From the NCBI GenBank assembly GCA_002692725.1, contig NZLU01000003.1:1-41177 (forward strand): DNA of 41,177 bases, read 5' to 3'. Source of the stretch: Ponticaulis sp. Lineage in GTDB: Bacteria > Pseudomonadota > Alphaproteobacteria > Caulobacterales > Hyphomonadaceae. This document shows positions 1-6,474 of this stretch, one piece after another. The position numbers and the translations under genes are program-made. Below the pieces are notes generated by a model that did no database searches, was not told where the DNA came from, and worked only from the letters and a program-made list of their open reading frames with translations. The stretch's first letter is position 1, and every line of letters starts with the position of its first letter.

Positions 1-87
1 TTGCCCATAGTTCAGCTCCATATCTGAAGCCGGTACTAACTCAAATAATGGACCACTTTTCGGGGAGCAGACCAAAACTCCCATTAT

Positions 88-102
88 CGGCGCAATGCGC
101 CG
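88..102 (-). terminator. Short GC hairpin just after the Cys-rich peptide gene
   Basis: A perfect inverted repeat (CGGCGC, loop AAT, GCGCCG) lies directly beyond the stop codon of the leftward gene. It could stop transcription or protect the message end, but no clear U-tract follows on the minus strand, so the call as a terminator is weak. Confidence 0.3.
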
Positions 103-408
103 CTAAATCGAAGTCGAGTTACAGGCGCCGCATCCTGCGCCGGTACAACATTGAAGCGTCACATTCATACCAGGGGTCAGGCCTTCAGTTTGAGATTTGG
201 AGGTCTCTTCTTCGGAGATCGGATCCATCGAAACTTCAATTGCGAAATCGAGCTGATCCGCTTCAACAATGCCATGCTGTTGCATCGTCCAAATTGCTTT
301 GGCGAACAACTTGTCAAACAGCTTTTGCTTTAGCTCCGCTTCGTTTGGCGGTGTGACAGTTCCATTCAAGATGGCCTGAAGCTCGGTTAGTGTGATTTTA
401 GAACTCAT
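103..408 (-). CDS. Small protein with Cys-rich C-terminus, possible RiPP-type precursor
   Basis: A 101-residue protein with a well-placed ribosome binding site (AGGAG, 6 nt before ATG). Residues 1-80 are acidic and helical in character, without a signal peptide or membrane segment. The last 15 residues change abruptly to Gly/Ala/Ser/Thr/Cys (CCTGAGCGACNSTSI) with cysteines at 87, 88, 93 and 96. A leader-like acidic region followed by a short Cys/Thr/Ser/Gly-rich tail is the layout of ribosomally made, post-translationally modified peptide precursors. I do not recognise the leader as a Nif11, nitrile-hydratase or other named class, and no maturation enzyme is visible in the window. The gene is read leftwards, so partners could lie beyond position 1. 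It may equally be a small metal-binding protein. The gene itself is likely real; the RiPP role is inference. Confidence 0.6.
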   Translation of the reverse strand: MSSKITLTELQAILNGTVTPPNEAELKQKLFDKLFAKAIWTMQQHGIVEADQLDFAIEVSMDPISEEETSKSQTEGLTPGMNVTLQCCTGAGCGACNSTSI

Positions 409-690
409 TCAATTCTCCTGTAATTGTGCCAAACAATAACCATCACAGAAATACAACTGTAAATAGTTTTAATTGACAAAACCGCAGCGCAAAATTGTGC
501 TGCAGCGCTCATAATAGGATCAAATTCATATAGTAGGATAAAATGGTCATCCCCGGCCTTTACCTCTTGGGCAATCTCGACAATTTCTAAAATTAGCGGC
601 GGACAAGTAGGAAATTTGATCAACCCTGAAAACCAAAACCCAACGTATTCTATTTTAAGATGGTGAGCTAAATTGGCTGGGTGCTCAGTG

Positions 691-1221
691 ATGCTGCGTG
701 GGTTCATCACAATTATTGTTTTGATAATGGCGACGGTATTCTGCGCGCCGATCAATGCGCAGACGCATGATTGTTCCGCTCCTGAAGCAAGGCAAAACAA
801 GCGCTATGCTTCGGCGGACGTGAATTTACGGAGTTGGCCTAGCACCTATGCAGATGTGCTTGTGACATTGCCCAAAGGGGAAATCGTCTACGCCTACGCA
901 GAGACTGACGGCTGGTCGCGCGTTAACGTCGCGTCTCTCAACATCACTGGATATGTAGCAACGAGATATCTCAAAGAGACCTGTGTTGCTGGTGGCGGAC
1001 TATCCCGATCAACACTATCCAGAGCGTCGATCGTCACAATCCTGATGGCGAAGAGTCAATCCAGCTATAGCGGCTCTTGCCCATGCCCGAACAATGTTGA
1101 TCGTGGCGCGCGTCGTTGTGGTGCCAGAAGCGCGTATTCCCGGCCAGGCGGAGCCAGTCCGCTATGCTATCCGCGAGATGTCACAAGCGACATGATTGAT
1201 CGATTTATCTCGTCACGGTGA
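691..1221 (+). CDS. Secreted SH3b-domain protein
   Basis: A 176-residue exported protein. Residues 1-23 form a signal peptide (hydrophobic run FITIIVLIMATVF, likely cleavage after INA). Residues about 40-95 match a bacterial SH3 (SH3b) domain, with the pattern NLRSWPS, VLVTLPKGEIV, WSRVN and GYVATRYL. Residues about 125-172 hold a Cys-rich block (SGSCPCPNNVDRGARRCG then YSRPGGASPLCYP) that I know from alphaproteobacterial SH3b proteins and that probably forms disulfides in the periplasm. SH3b domains usually bind cell-wall peptides, so a wall-associated role is inferred. ATG at 691 was chosen because it gives a clean signal peptide; GTG at 688 and TTG at 673 are in frame, and no strong Shine-Dalgarno sequence decides. 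The roughly 280 AT-rich bases before it, back to 409, hold the divergent promoters and nothing else I can identify. Confidence 0.75.
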   Translation: MLRGFITIIVLIMATVFCAPINAQTHDCSAPEARQNKRYASADVNLRSWPSTYADVLVTLPKGEIVYAYAETDGWSRVNVASLNITGYVATRYLKETCVAGGGLSRSTLSRASIVTILMAKSQSSYSGSCPCPNNVDRGARRCGARSAYSRPGGASPLCYPRDVTSDMIDRFISSR

Positions 1222-1231
1222 TCACAGCGGG

Positions 1232-1801
1232 TCAATCCACAGGAACGAGCCCTGCTTTTAGATGCCTATAGAGCGTTGAGCGACCCACGCCGAGAACAGA
1301 AGCAACAACCGCAACCGAGGACCCTTCAGATAGCAACTTCGTAGCTCTGTCTATTTTAGGCGCATCCATCACTGCAGGCCTGCCGATATGCTTTCCTGCC
1401 GATTTTGCGGACGCCATGCCAGCCTTGGTACGCTCAATCAAAAGCTGGCGTTCGAAGCTCGCAAACGACCCCAGCAAATGCATCATGAGTTCACCCGCCG
1501 CCGTATCGAGATCGATATGCTCTGTGAGAGATTTGAAGCGAACACCTAACTTGGTGAGATGATCGATCTTATCGAGCAAGTCCCGAGTAGAGCGCGCTAA
1601 CCTATCAAGCTTGTAGACAGTCAGAGTGTCATCCGGCTTCAACACTCTTAGAAGTTCGTTATAGCCAGGGCGCTCAGACTTCGCGCCGCTCACGCCTTCA
1701 TCCACAAACACGCGCTCGCATCCGGCACGCTTCAGCTGTTCAACCTGCATGGAAATGTTTTGCGAAGTGAGGCTGCAACGAGCATAGCCGTAATGCGCCA
1801 T
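1232..1801 (-). CDS. Resolvase/invertase-type small serine recombinase
   Basis: A 189-residue serine recombinase of the resolvase/DNA-invertase group. The catalytic domain starts with YGYARCS, where Ser10 is the expected nucleophile. The family motifs VDEGVSGAKSERPGY, LTVYKLDRLARS and SFASFERQLLIERTKAG follow at about 33-130. Residues about 140-185 form a helix-turn-helix of the HTH_7 type (VAVVASVLGVGRSTLYRHL). The length is normal for the family, so it looks intact. Such enzymes resolve co-integrates, stabilise plasmids or invert segments by double-strand cleavage with a 5'-phosphoserine link. It faces leftwards in the accessory region. A 28-bp resolvase-like inverted repeat lies about 50 bp upstream of its start, which favours resolution over a degenerate relic. 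Confidence 0.9.
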   Translation of the reverse strand: MAHYGYARCSLTSQNISMQVEQLKRAGCERVFVDEGVSGAKSERPGYNELLRVLKPDDTLTVYKLDRLARSTRDLLDKIDHLTKLGVRFKSLTEHIDLDTAAGELMMHLLGSFASFERQLLIERTKAGMASAKSAGKHIGRPAVMDAPKIDRATKLLSEGSSVAVVASVLGVGRSTLYRHLKAGLVPVD

Positions 1802-1849
1802 GCCAAGCCTCCTATACTTGTAAAAAAGCGCTGTGAGACTGCGTTTTAA

Positions 1850-1877
1850 TGTCTCGAAAGGGTTCGCTTTTTAGACA
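1850..1877. promoter_or_regulatory. Candidate resolvase crossover site (res subsite I-like)
   Basis: A 28-bp segment is bounded by TGTCT at the left and AGACA at the right, so both half-sites begin TGTCT and become A-rich inwards (TGTCTCGAA; TGTCTAAAA on the other strand). The spacing and the TGTCY start match the 28-bp site I of Tn3/gamma-delta-type resolvases. It lies immediately upstream of the resolvase gene, where res sites normally sit. Binding by this protein is inferred. Confidence 0.5.
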
Positions 1878-1889
1878 TGATCCGCATCT

Positions 1890-1911
1890 CCGATTTCCTG
1901 CCTAAAATCGG
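1890..1911. repeat. Inverted repeat CCGATTT/AAATCGG
   Basis: Perfect 7-bp arms separated by 8 bases, 12 bp beyond the candidate crossover site and between two divergent genes. It may be an accessory recombinase subsite or an operator. No factor can be assigned. Confidence 0.4.
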
Positions 1912-1964
1912 CAGTTTTGCGTTATGAACCAGTTTATACGCGATCATCTCTATACGGAACGGTT

Positions 1965-2330
1965 TTGGGACGATTGCATGCAGGTGTATGCACTCTGGCA
2001 ATGCTGCCATTGCTGGTGTCATGTGGAGGAGCCTCTGCGAAAGAAGAGCTGCATCCGGTTTTGGGCAAGAAGCCCCCGCGCAATGTGCTGAGCAAGGATA
2101 TACTGGCTTTGCCCGAGATCGAGCGAACAGCTTGGTTGCATGGCGCATTGACGTTGATGATCAGCAGCTACGCGAGCTTTGATCAGGATACCAGCGGATG
2201 CCTTACCGACTGGGCTTTTTTACAAGGAAATGGTCTAGAAATCCTGCACGGATATTTACACGACTACAAGTCGGAGCCTGTGTATGCCGTAATTCACGCG
2301 GTAGCAAAAGAAGCCTGCCCAAATGTATAG
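1965..2330 (+). CDS. Small exported or lipoprotein of unknown function
   Basis: About 121 residues. The N-terminus has one basic residue, a hydrophobic stretch (VCTLAMLPLLV) and a lipobox-like LVSC, which suggests a lipoprotein attached to a membrane. The mature part has two further cysteines, one in SGCLTDW and one in the C-terminal EACPNV. That layout is faintly like small periplasmic proteins of the Rap1a/Tai type, but the similarity is too weak for a name. TTG at 1965 was chosen because GGA lies 6 nt upstream and the result has a proper signal sequence; TTG at 1917 and 1974 are in frame. It converges with the next gene with only one base between stop codons. I cannot assign a function. 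Confidence 0.55.
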   Translation: MGRLHAGVCTLAMLPLLVSCGGASAKEELHPVLGKKPPRNVLSKDILALPEIERTAWLHGALTLMISSYASFDQDTSGCLTDWAFLQGNGLEILHGYLHDYKSEPVYAVIHAVAKEACPNV

Positions 2331-2331
2331 G

Positions 2332-3051
2332 TTATTGCAGCTGAGGCACCGTTGAGAGATCAAGTTTTCCAACCCGCGATTTGCTGGTCGCAACATCCGA
2401 AAATGTGTTTCGCATGATCGGTGTTTCTTCTAACTGTCGGCGCTTGTCTCGCATGTCACGCTCAATTTCTGTGAGCCTTTCCTTTGAGGCAGGATTGTCG
2501 CGATCATTGATTTCGGTCCTCGCGGCTTCGATTTGATCGGCTGATTTTGCAAGATCGGAGCGGCGTTTGGTTGCTGCGCTATATTCTTTCAGCGTTGTTG
2601 CATCATCGGGCACATAAAGACGGGCCATATCTACCCGGGTGACCGTATCTCCGTCTTTGGTCTGTCCTGAACCATCTTCACAGATAAACACCATTCGGCC
2701 ATCGGTGAGTTTTACAGCGCGGCGTTCAAGGTCTGCGATATGAGCTTCATTGTTATCAATGGCTTGGTTGAGAGTATCCTGTGCGCGGTTGACCGAGGCG
2801 TTTGCTTTGTCGAATAGACGTTTGTACTCAGGATCGAGAAGTCGTTTCTGGAGCGCGGTTAAAACGCGGCGGATTTGCGCTTCGCGCTTTTTCTTTTCCT
2901 TTAGCTCGGGATTGTCTTCGGTGTCGGTGAAACGAGTAATGCGAGTGCTGGCACCTGCGCGTTCTTTGGCGATGTCTTCCAAGATGATCTGATCACGGGA
3001 CTTTCCACGTTCGCCGTCAAGTACGGTGATATCATCGCCAGGACCGCTCAT
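2332..3051 (-). CDS. Charged coiled-coil protein of unknown function
   Basis: A 239-residue hydrophilic protein without signal peptide or membrane segment. Much of it is heptad-like and rich in Lys, Arg, Glu and Asp (residues about 45-115 and 155-215), which suggests long helices or coiled coils. A short hydrophobic strand-like patch (GRMVFICEDGSG, about 118-129) lies between them. The start is supported by GGAG 6 nt before ATG. I recognise no family. It sits in the element cargo close to the coupling protein genes, and divergent from them. Proteins of this character in conjugative elements can be relaxosome or accessory factors, but nothing in the sequence shows that. Confidence 0.65.
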   Translation of the reverse strand: MSGPGDDITVLDGERGKSRDQIILEDIAKERAGASTRITRFTDTEDNPELKEKKKREAQIRRVLTALQKRLLDPEYKRLFDKANASVNRAQDTLNQAIDNNEAHIADLERRAVKLTDGRMVFICEDGSGQTKDGDTVTRVDMARLYVPDDATTLKEYSAATKRRSDLAKSADQIEAARTEINDRDNPASKERLTEIERDMRDKRRQLEETPIMRNTFSDVATSKSRVGKLDLSTVPQLQ

Positions 3052-3353
3052 GGCTGACTCCGATCATCGAAGCGGCGCTGGTCTACAGCCCAGCCGTCAA
3101 TGCTGACTGAAACAACATTGACGAAAGCTCGCCCCTTTGTCCCACCAGCCCTGAAATCAAAATTCTCCAAATATTTTATACTGCTCACAATACAGCAATT
3201 ATAGATTGAATTTATTAAGGTTTTGTTAATTCGTTTTGATGTCGAAACAAATAAATTCTCCCATTTCCACCGGTTCCACTCCGCAACGGGCGTAATTTGT
3301 CTTCGTCGGTTCAGCGCACTTTCGCAGCAAACCGAGCCGACAGGAGAATAATC
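3052..3353. promoter_or_regulatory. Divergent, AT-rich intergenic region
   Basis: About 300 bases separate two diverging genes. The part from 3160 to 3260 is strikingly AT-rich compared with its surroundings, with runs such as TTTATTAAGGTTTTGTTAATTC. A TATAAT-like -10 element is present on the minus strand at 3198-3203. It probably holds both promoters, and it is also a plausible place for a transfer origin, though I see no nick-site consensus. No convincing gene lies here: the minus-strand frame across it has no start signal of its own. Confidence 0.5.
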
Positions 3354-3686
3354 ATGCAGACTACGGCCTCGGCCAAAACGACCACGCCTGAAACCGTGTT
3401 CGCTCATTCAACAAAGTGGATGGCGAATATCGGCGGCGGGGTTCTGGCGTTCTTCCTGACACCTGTATTGTACAACGCCACTGACGGGATGATCGCGAAT
3501 TTCACGCGCAGTAATTACGGCTATGACCTTGCCGGAATGGCGGTCTTCCTTTGGGGGATTTTGCTTGCGGTAGGACTGTTCTTCGCCTCCCGCCTCTTGA
3601 TTGCCACTGGCACCACAGCGCTTGGCGTCCTCTACAGCCAGAAAATCGTTTCAGCCAAAAAACCGAAAGGAAATTACTATGGTTAG
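3354..3686 (+). CDS. Small two-helix membrane protein next to the coupling protein
   Basis: 110 residues, with a strong ribosome binding site (AGGAGA, 6 nt before ATG). Two hydrophobic segments are visible, at about 24-44 (MANIGGGVLAFFLTPVLYNAT) and about 60-85 (GMAVFLWGILLAVGLFFASRLLI). A loop of roughly 20 residues joins them and the C-terminal tail is basic (SAKKPKGNYYG). This hairpin resembles the N-terminal membrane anchor of VirD4/TraG proteins, which the coupling protein encoded downstream lacks. The gene overlaps the following 42-codon gene by 8 bases, so the two are probably translated together. I do not recognise a named family; a role with the coupling protein is inference from topology and position. 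Confidence 0.65.
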   Translation: MQTTASAKTTTPETVFAHSTKWMANIGGGVLAFFLTPVLYNATDGMIANFTRSNYGYDLAGMAVFLWGILLAVGLFFASRLLIATGTTALGVLYSQKIVSAKKPKGNYYG

Positions 3687-3807
3687 ATATCGTCACAAAG
3701 GGTCCATTCACCTCTTGGAAAAAGAGCCTGAGCCGGACAATTCCTGGGTGGGATGGGTCTTCCTTGCAGGTGTGATCCTGTTCCTGCTCGCCGCCTGCGG
3801 CGGCTAG
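3679..3807 (+). CDS. 42-residue single-pass membrane peptide
   Basis: A 42-residue protein starting at an ATG inside the end of the preceding gene, with AGGAA 6 nt upstream. Residues about 1-26 are polar. Residues 27-39 are hydrophobic (WVGWVFLAGVILFLLAAC) and the protein ends in CGG. It would span the inner membrane once, and the terminal Cys-Gly-Gly is unusual. An intrinsic terminator follows 20 bases after the stop. The overlap with the upstream membrane protein suggests the two form one unit. No family recognised. Confidence 0.55.
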   Translation: MVRYRHKGSIHLLEKEPEPDNSWVGWVFLAGVILFLLAACGG

Positions 3808-3827
3808 TACGAAAGAAAGACAAACAG

Positions 3828-3857
3828 GCCGCTGCGGGAAACCGTAGCGGCTTTTTT
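3828..3857 (+). terminator. Intrinsic terminator
   Basis: A 10-bp stem (GCCGCTGCGG with CCGTAGCGGC, one G-U pair), a GAAA tetraloop and six T residues. It separates the two small membrane protein genes from the coupling protein gene, although the ribosome binding site of the latter begins only 7 bases later. Some readthrough, or a promoter just inside the region, would be needed to express the coupling protein. Confidence 0.85.
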
Positions 3858-3878
3858 GTGCCTGAAGGAGATATTCAA

Positions 3879-5495
3879 GTGCATGGTTTTGAAGAATTTA
3901 ATGAAGAACACCGTTTTGGCTCTGGGCGCTTTTCAACTCGTCCAGAGATCGAAGGTGCGGGGCTATTGTACGGCGAGGGTCTTCAGCATGGGTTTTTGGA
4001 CGAAAACCCGCTCGGCGTTGAAACTGACGCCTCAACCATATCGATCTGCGGGGCGGGTTCAGGAAAAACACGCGATCTTCTTGGATATGTTGTGTGCGGA
4101 CGTGATCCGGGACCAATGTTGATCAATGATCCGCGCGGTGAATTGGCGGCGATCAGCTTGCATAGGCTCGCGCCGCAGGGAGTCCATGGTTATTATTTCA
4201 ATCCGGTCGGGCTTGCCGGATTGCCGCAGCATAGCTGCAATATTTTGGATATTCTGCGTCTCGATGATCCGGCCTTTCATACGAATTGTAAGTTCATTTC
4301 CGATGGGCTGATCCCAGTGCCTCCGTCGGCCAAAGAGCCTTATTTCGGAATGCGGGCGCGTGAATGGGTAACCTGTCTGATAAAGGATCTGGTCGAACAT
4401 GACGGGAAAGCATCACTTCCGGCGCTTTATCGCACAATCAATCTGATTGAGGGTGATGGTGAAGCTTGGGCGGACCGCTTGGAGCGCATGCTAAAATCAC
4501 AGTTTCCAGACGTTCGCCGCTGCGCTTCCGAAATTCTTAACAAACAAACAGATTCGCCGCGCGAGTTTGGTTCTGTATTGGGCGAGATATACGCACACAC
4601 ATCCTTTTTGGCTGATCCGGCATTGTGTGCGGCGCTGGAAGGCGGAGATTTTTCGATTGGCGATCTGGTGCGCTCTGATCGGACCTGCCGTATTCATCTC
4701 AATATTCCGGCTGAATATATGGGTGTCTGGTCGGGCGTCATCAAAATCTTCTTCATCGTCGCCATGCTCTATAAAAGCCGATCACCTCAAGCGCGGCGCG
4801 TAAATCTTGTTATCGATGAGTGCGGACAGCTTGGAAATTTCGACGCGATTTTACGGGCCGTTACTTTTGGGCGCGGCGCGGGAATTCGCTGCTGGACGCT
4901 CTGGCAGGATGTCGGGCAGATCAGACGCAATCTTGGAGAGTCTGCAATTGCCAGTCTGATCGGATCGAGCCAGGTCAGGCAGTTCTTCGGTGTACGTGAT
5001 TATGAAACCGCCAAGCTTGTAAGTGACATGCTGGGGCAGCAGACACTTGAGTATGATGACCACCGTTATCAGGAAGAAGCGCGAAGATATCGTCTCGATG
5101 TATTGAGAAATGCCTTTGGCGGCGCAGACCCATTCGCCAGAGCCTTTGAGTTCCATCATTACGGCGAAGCCTCGGCGCGTAAGTCAAAGCAGACACGCTA
5201 CGTGCGTACGCCTGATGAAATCCTCTCAATGCCCGAGGACAAACAAATTCTATTCGTCTCGGGCATGAATTTAAAGCCAATCAACGCGAACAAGTACGCT
5301 TATTTCAGGCGGCCAGAGATGGCGGGAAAGTTTCTCAACAATCCTTATCACGGACCGTCTGACAGGGTTCAGGTCATGAGTCCTTATGGGCCGGAATGGC
5401 TTCGAATTATCGAAGCGCCAGTCCCCGATAAATACAGCCATTTCCCCCAGTTCCGGAGCGGTCTCATGCGATACGTCGAACACTTCCCGATTTAA
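3879..5495 (+). CDS. VirD4/TraG-type conjugative coupling ATPase, soluble form
   Basis: A 538-residue P-loop ATPase of the type IV coupling protein family, which delivers the relaxase-DNA complex to the conjugation channel at the inner membrane. The Walker A motif is ICGAGSGKT (residues 56-64), with Cys where the first Gly is usual. Walker B is VNLVIDECG (308-316), followed by QDVGQIRRNLGE. Family blocks such as LINDPRGELA (81-90) and the closing region with FVSGMNLKPI are present. GTG at 3879 is the likely start, with AAGGAG 8 nt upstream and the terminator before it. The typical N-terminal pair of transmembrane helices is missing: the protein begins directly with the ATPase domain. Two small membrane proteins are encoded just upstream. 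No relaxase or other type IV secretion gene is visible in this window. Confidence 0.9.
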   Translation: MHGFEEFNEEHRFGSGRFSTRPEIEGAGLLYGEGLQHGFLDENPLGVETDASTISICGAGSGKTRDLLGYVVCGRDPGPMLINDPRGELAAISLHRLAPQGVHGYYFNPVGLAGLPQHSCNILDILRLDDPAFHTNCKFISDGLIPVPPSAKEPYFGMRAREWVTCLIKDLVEHDGKASLPALYRTINLIEGDGEAWADRLERMLKSQFPDVRRCASEILNKQTDSPREFGSVLGEIYAHTSFLADPALCAALEGGDFSIGDLVRSDRTCRIHLNIPAEYMGVWSGVIKIFFIVAMLYKSRSPQARRVNLVIDECGQLGNFDAILRAVTFGRGAGIRCWTLWQDVGQIRRNLGESAIASLIGSSQVRQFFGVRDYETAKLVSDMLGQQTLEYDDHRYQEEARRYRLDVLRNAFGGADPFARAFEFHHYGEASARKSKQTRYVRTPDEILSMPEDKQILFVSGMNLKPINANKYAYFRRPEMAGKFLNNPYHGPSDRVQVMSPYGPEWLRIIEAPVPDKYSHFPQFRSGLMRYVEHFPI

Positions 5496-5513
5496 AAATT
5501 TTGGAGACTTCCA

Positions 5514-5759
5514 ATGAGTGACTTCAAACGCAGCGAAACAGCGACCCATGAAATCTTTGGAAAGGTGAAAGATGCGAATGGAAATGCCCGAGACGGCGTC
5601 ATTGGTGAAGCCTTTGATCACAGTGACCATCACGGCATGTTTTTCCGTCTCAATAACGGCGTGAACGGAACGATCAGGCCGACTAAGGAGCGCTTGCAGG
5701 ATATCCGTAATGGGACCGCCTACAAAGCACCTCGTGTAGATCGGGGGCATGGTGAATGA
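5514..5759 (+). CDS. Small hypothetical protein downstream of the coupling protein
   Basis: 81 residues, hydrophilic, without signal or membrane segments. The ribosome binding site GGAG lies 8 nt before ATG, and the gene begins 18 bases after the coupling protein stop, so it is probably in the same transcript. The sequence contains a beta-rich middle (GNARDGVIGEAFDHSDHHGMFFRLNNG in part) with several His and Asp residues, but no catalytic motif I recognise. It overlaps the next gene by 4 bases (ATGA). Function unknown. Confidence 0.65.
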   Translation: MSDFKRSETATHEIFGKVKDANGNARDGVIGEAFDHSDHHGMFFRLNNGVNGTIRPTKERLQDIRNGTAYKAPRVDRGHGE

Positions 5760-6040
5760 GCGCCCCTAAATCCAGCCGCCCTGCGTTTACTCAGGCTAAG
5801 GCTATTCCCGCTGTTGATATCAAAACAAGAGCGCAGCTCGATCAACTGCGTAAGAGAGTTAAACCCTCGCCAGTGCACGAGTTGCGCCCCAAGGGCGCGG
5901 ACGCCGCGCAGGTCGATACGCACCTTCAGTATCAGGACCAAAGCCGCCTGCGTCAGCTTCAGCAAAGTCTGAACCAGGCCAAAGGGTCGATCCATCGCGC
6001 CGCCGTGAAAACAAAAATGAGAGGCGGCCACACACGATAA
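5756..6040 (+). CDS. Small basic hypothetical protein
   Basis: 94 residues, strongly basic, rich in Gln and Arg and predicted mainly helical (for example RLRQLQQSLNQAKGS at about 64-78). It starts in a 4-base overlap with the preceding gene, so translation is probably coupled. The size and charge would fit a nucleic-acid-binding accessory protein of the element, but there is no recognisable domain and the idea is speculative. Confidence 0.6.
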   Translation: MSAPKSSRPAFTQAKAIPAVDIKTRAQLDQLRKRVKPSPVHELRPKGADAAQVDTHLQYQDQSRLRQLQQSLNQAKGSIHRAAVKTKMRGGHTR

Positions 6041-6110
6041 TGTGCATGACGCCGCTCGCATGACAGATTTGGAATTATAGGATAACATTCCTAGAAATTG
6101 AAAGGTTACC

Positions 6111-6473
6111 ATGGAGAACAAAACACGCGAAACCCACACTCACAAAGCGACGACAGGCCCACGCATGGAAGTCGATTTTGTGAAATACGCCCACTTTTTA
6201 GAGGGGCAGAATTTGTCCGAAACTCAGAAAGAAGAGCAACTTCAGCTCTTCTGGGACATCGTGCTGAGTTTCGTTCGTATGGGATGGGGTGTTACGTCAG
6301 CGGACTTTGCATTGGATGGCTCCGAATTGTCCCAAGAAACCCAATCAAAAGTGCCTGAAAAGCTCGTATCTGATGCCTCCAGTATGGTACAATCAGAGCG
6401 CAGGAAAACCCGAAAACTGAATGAGAAAGCAGCGCTTCCAAACAGCGCTCTTGGGGAAGGAGTCGAGGTTTGA
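6111..6473 (+). CDS. Small conserved protein paired with the serine recombinase
   Basis: 120 residues, soluble. The core (MEVDFVKYAHFLEGQNLS, then EEQLQLFWDIVLSFVRMGWGV at about 39-61) resembles short proteins I know to be encoded directly upstream of large serine recombinases in alphaproteobacterial genomes, with the pattern of a short helix, LWxIVxxFVxxGxGV and a disordered tail. AAAGG precedes the ATG. The stop codon is one base before the ATG of the recombinase gene, so the two are one transcriptional and probably translational unit. A role in controlling recombination direction or expression is a guess from this constant pairing. Confidence 0.65.
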   Translation: MENKTRETHTHKATTGPRMEVDFVKYAHFLEGQNLSETQKEEQLQLFWDIVLSFVRMGWGVTSADFALDGSELSQETQSKVPEKLVSDASSMVQSERRKTRKLNEKAALPNSALGEGVEV

Positions 6474-6474
6474 A

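Noticed and set aside
48..356. 102-codon plus-strand frame at the left edge
   Set aside because: It lies opposite the Cys-rich gene, has no ribosome binding site and a composition unlike a real protein.
405..707. 100-codon minus-strand frame ending in an ATGA overlap with the Cys-rich gene
   Set aside because: The overlap is tempting, but the frame has no Shine-Dalgarno, runs over the start of the SH3b gene and the AT-rich promoter zone, and shows no domain. A real gene cannot be fully excluded.
3048..3407. 119-codon minus-strand frame overlapping the coiled-coil protein start
   Set aside because: It begins inside the opposite membrane protein gene and crosses an AT-rich promoter-like region; no start signal.
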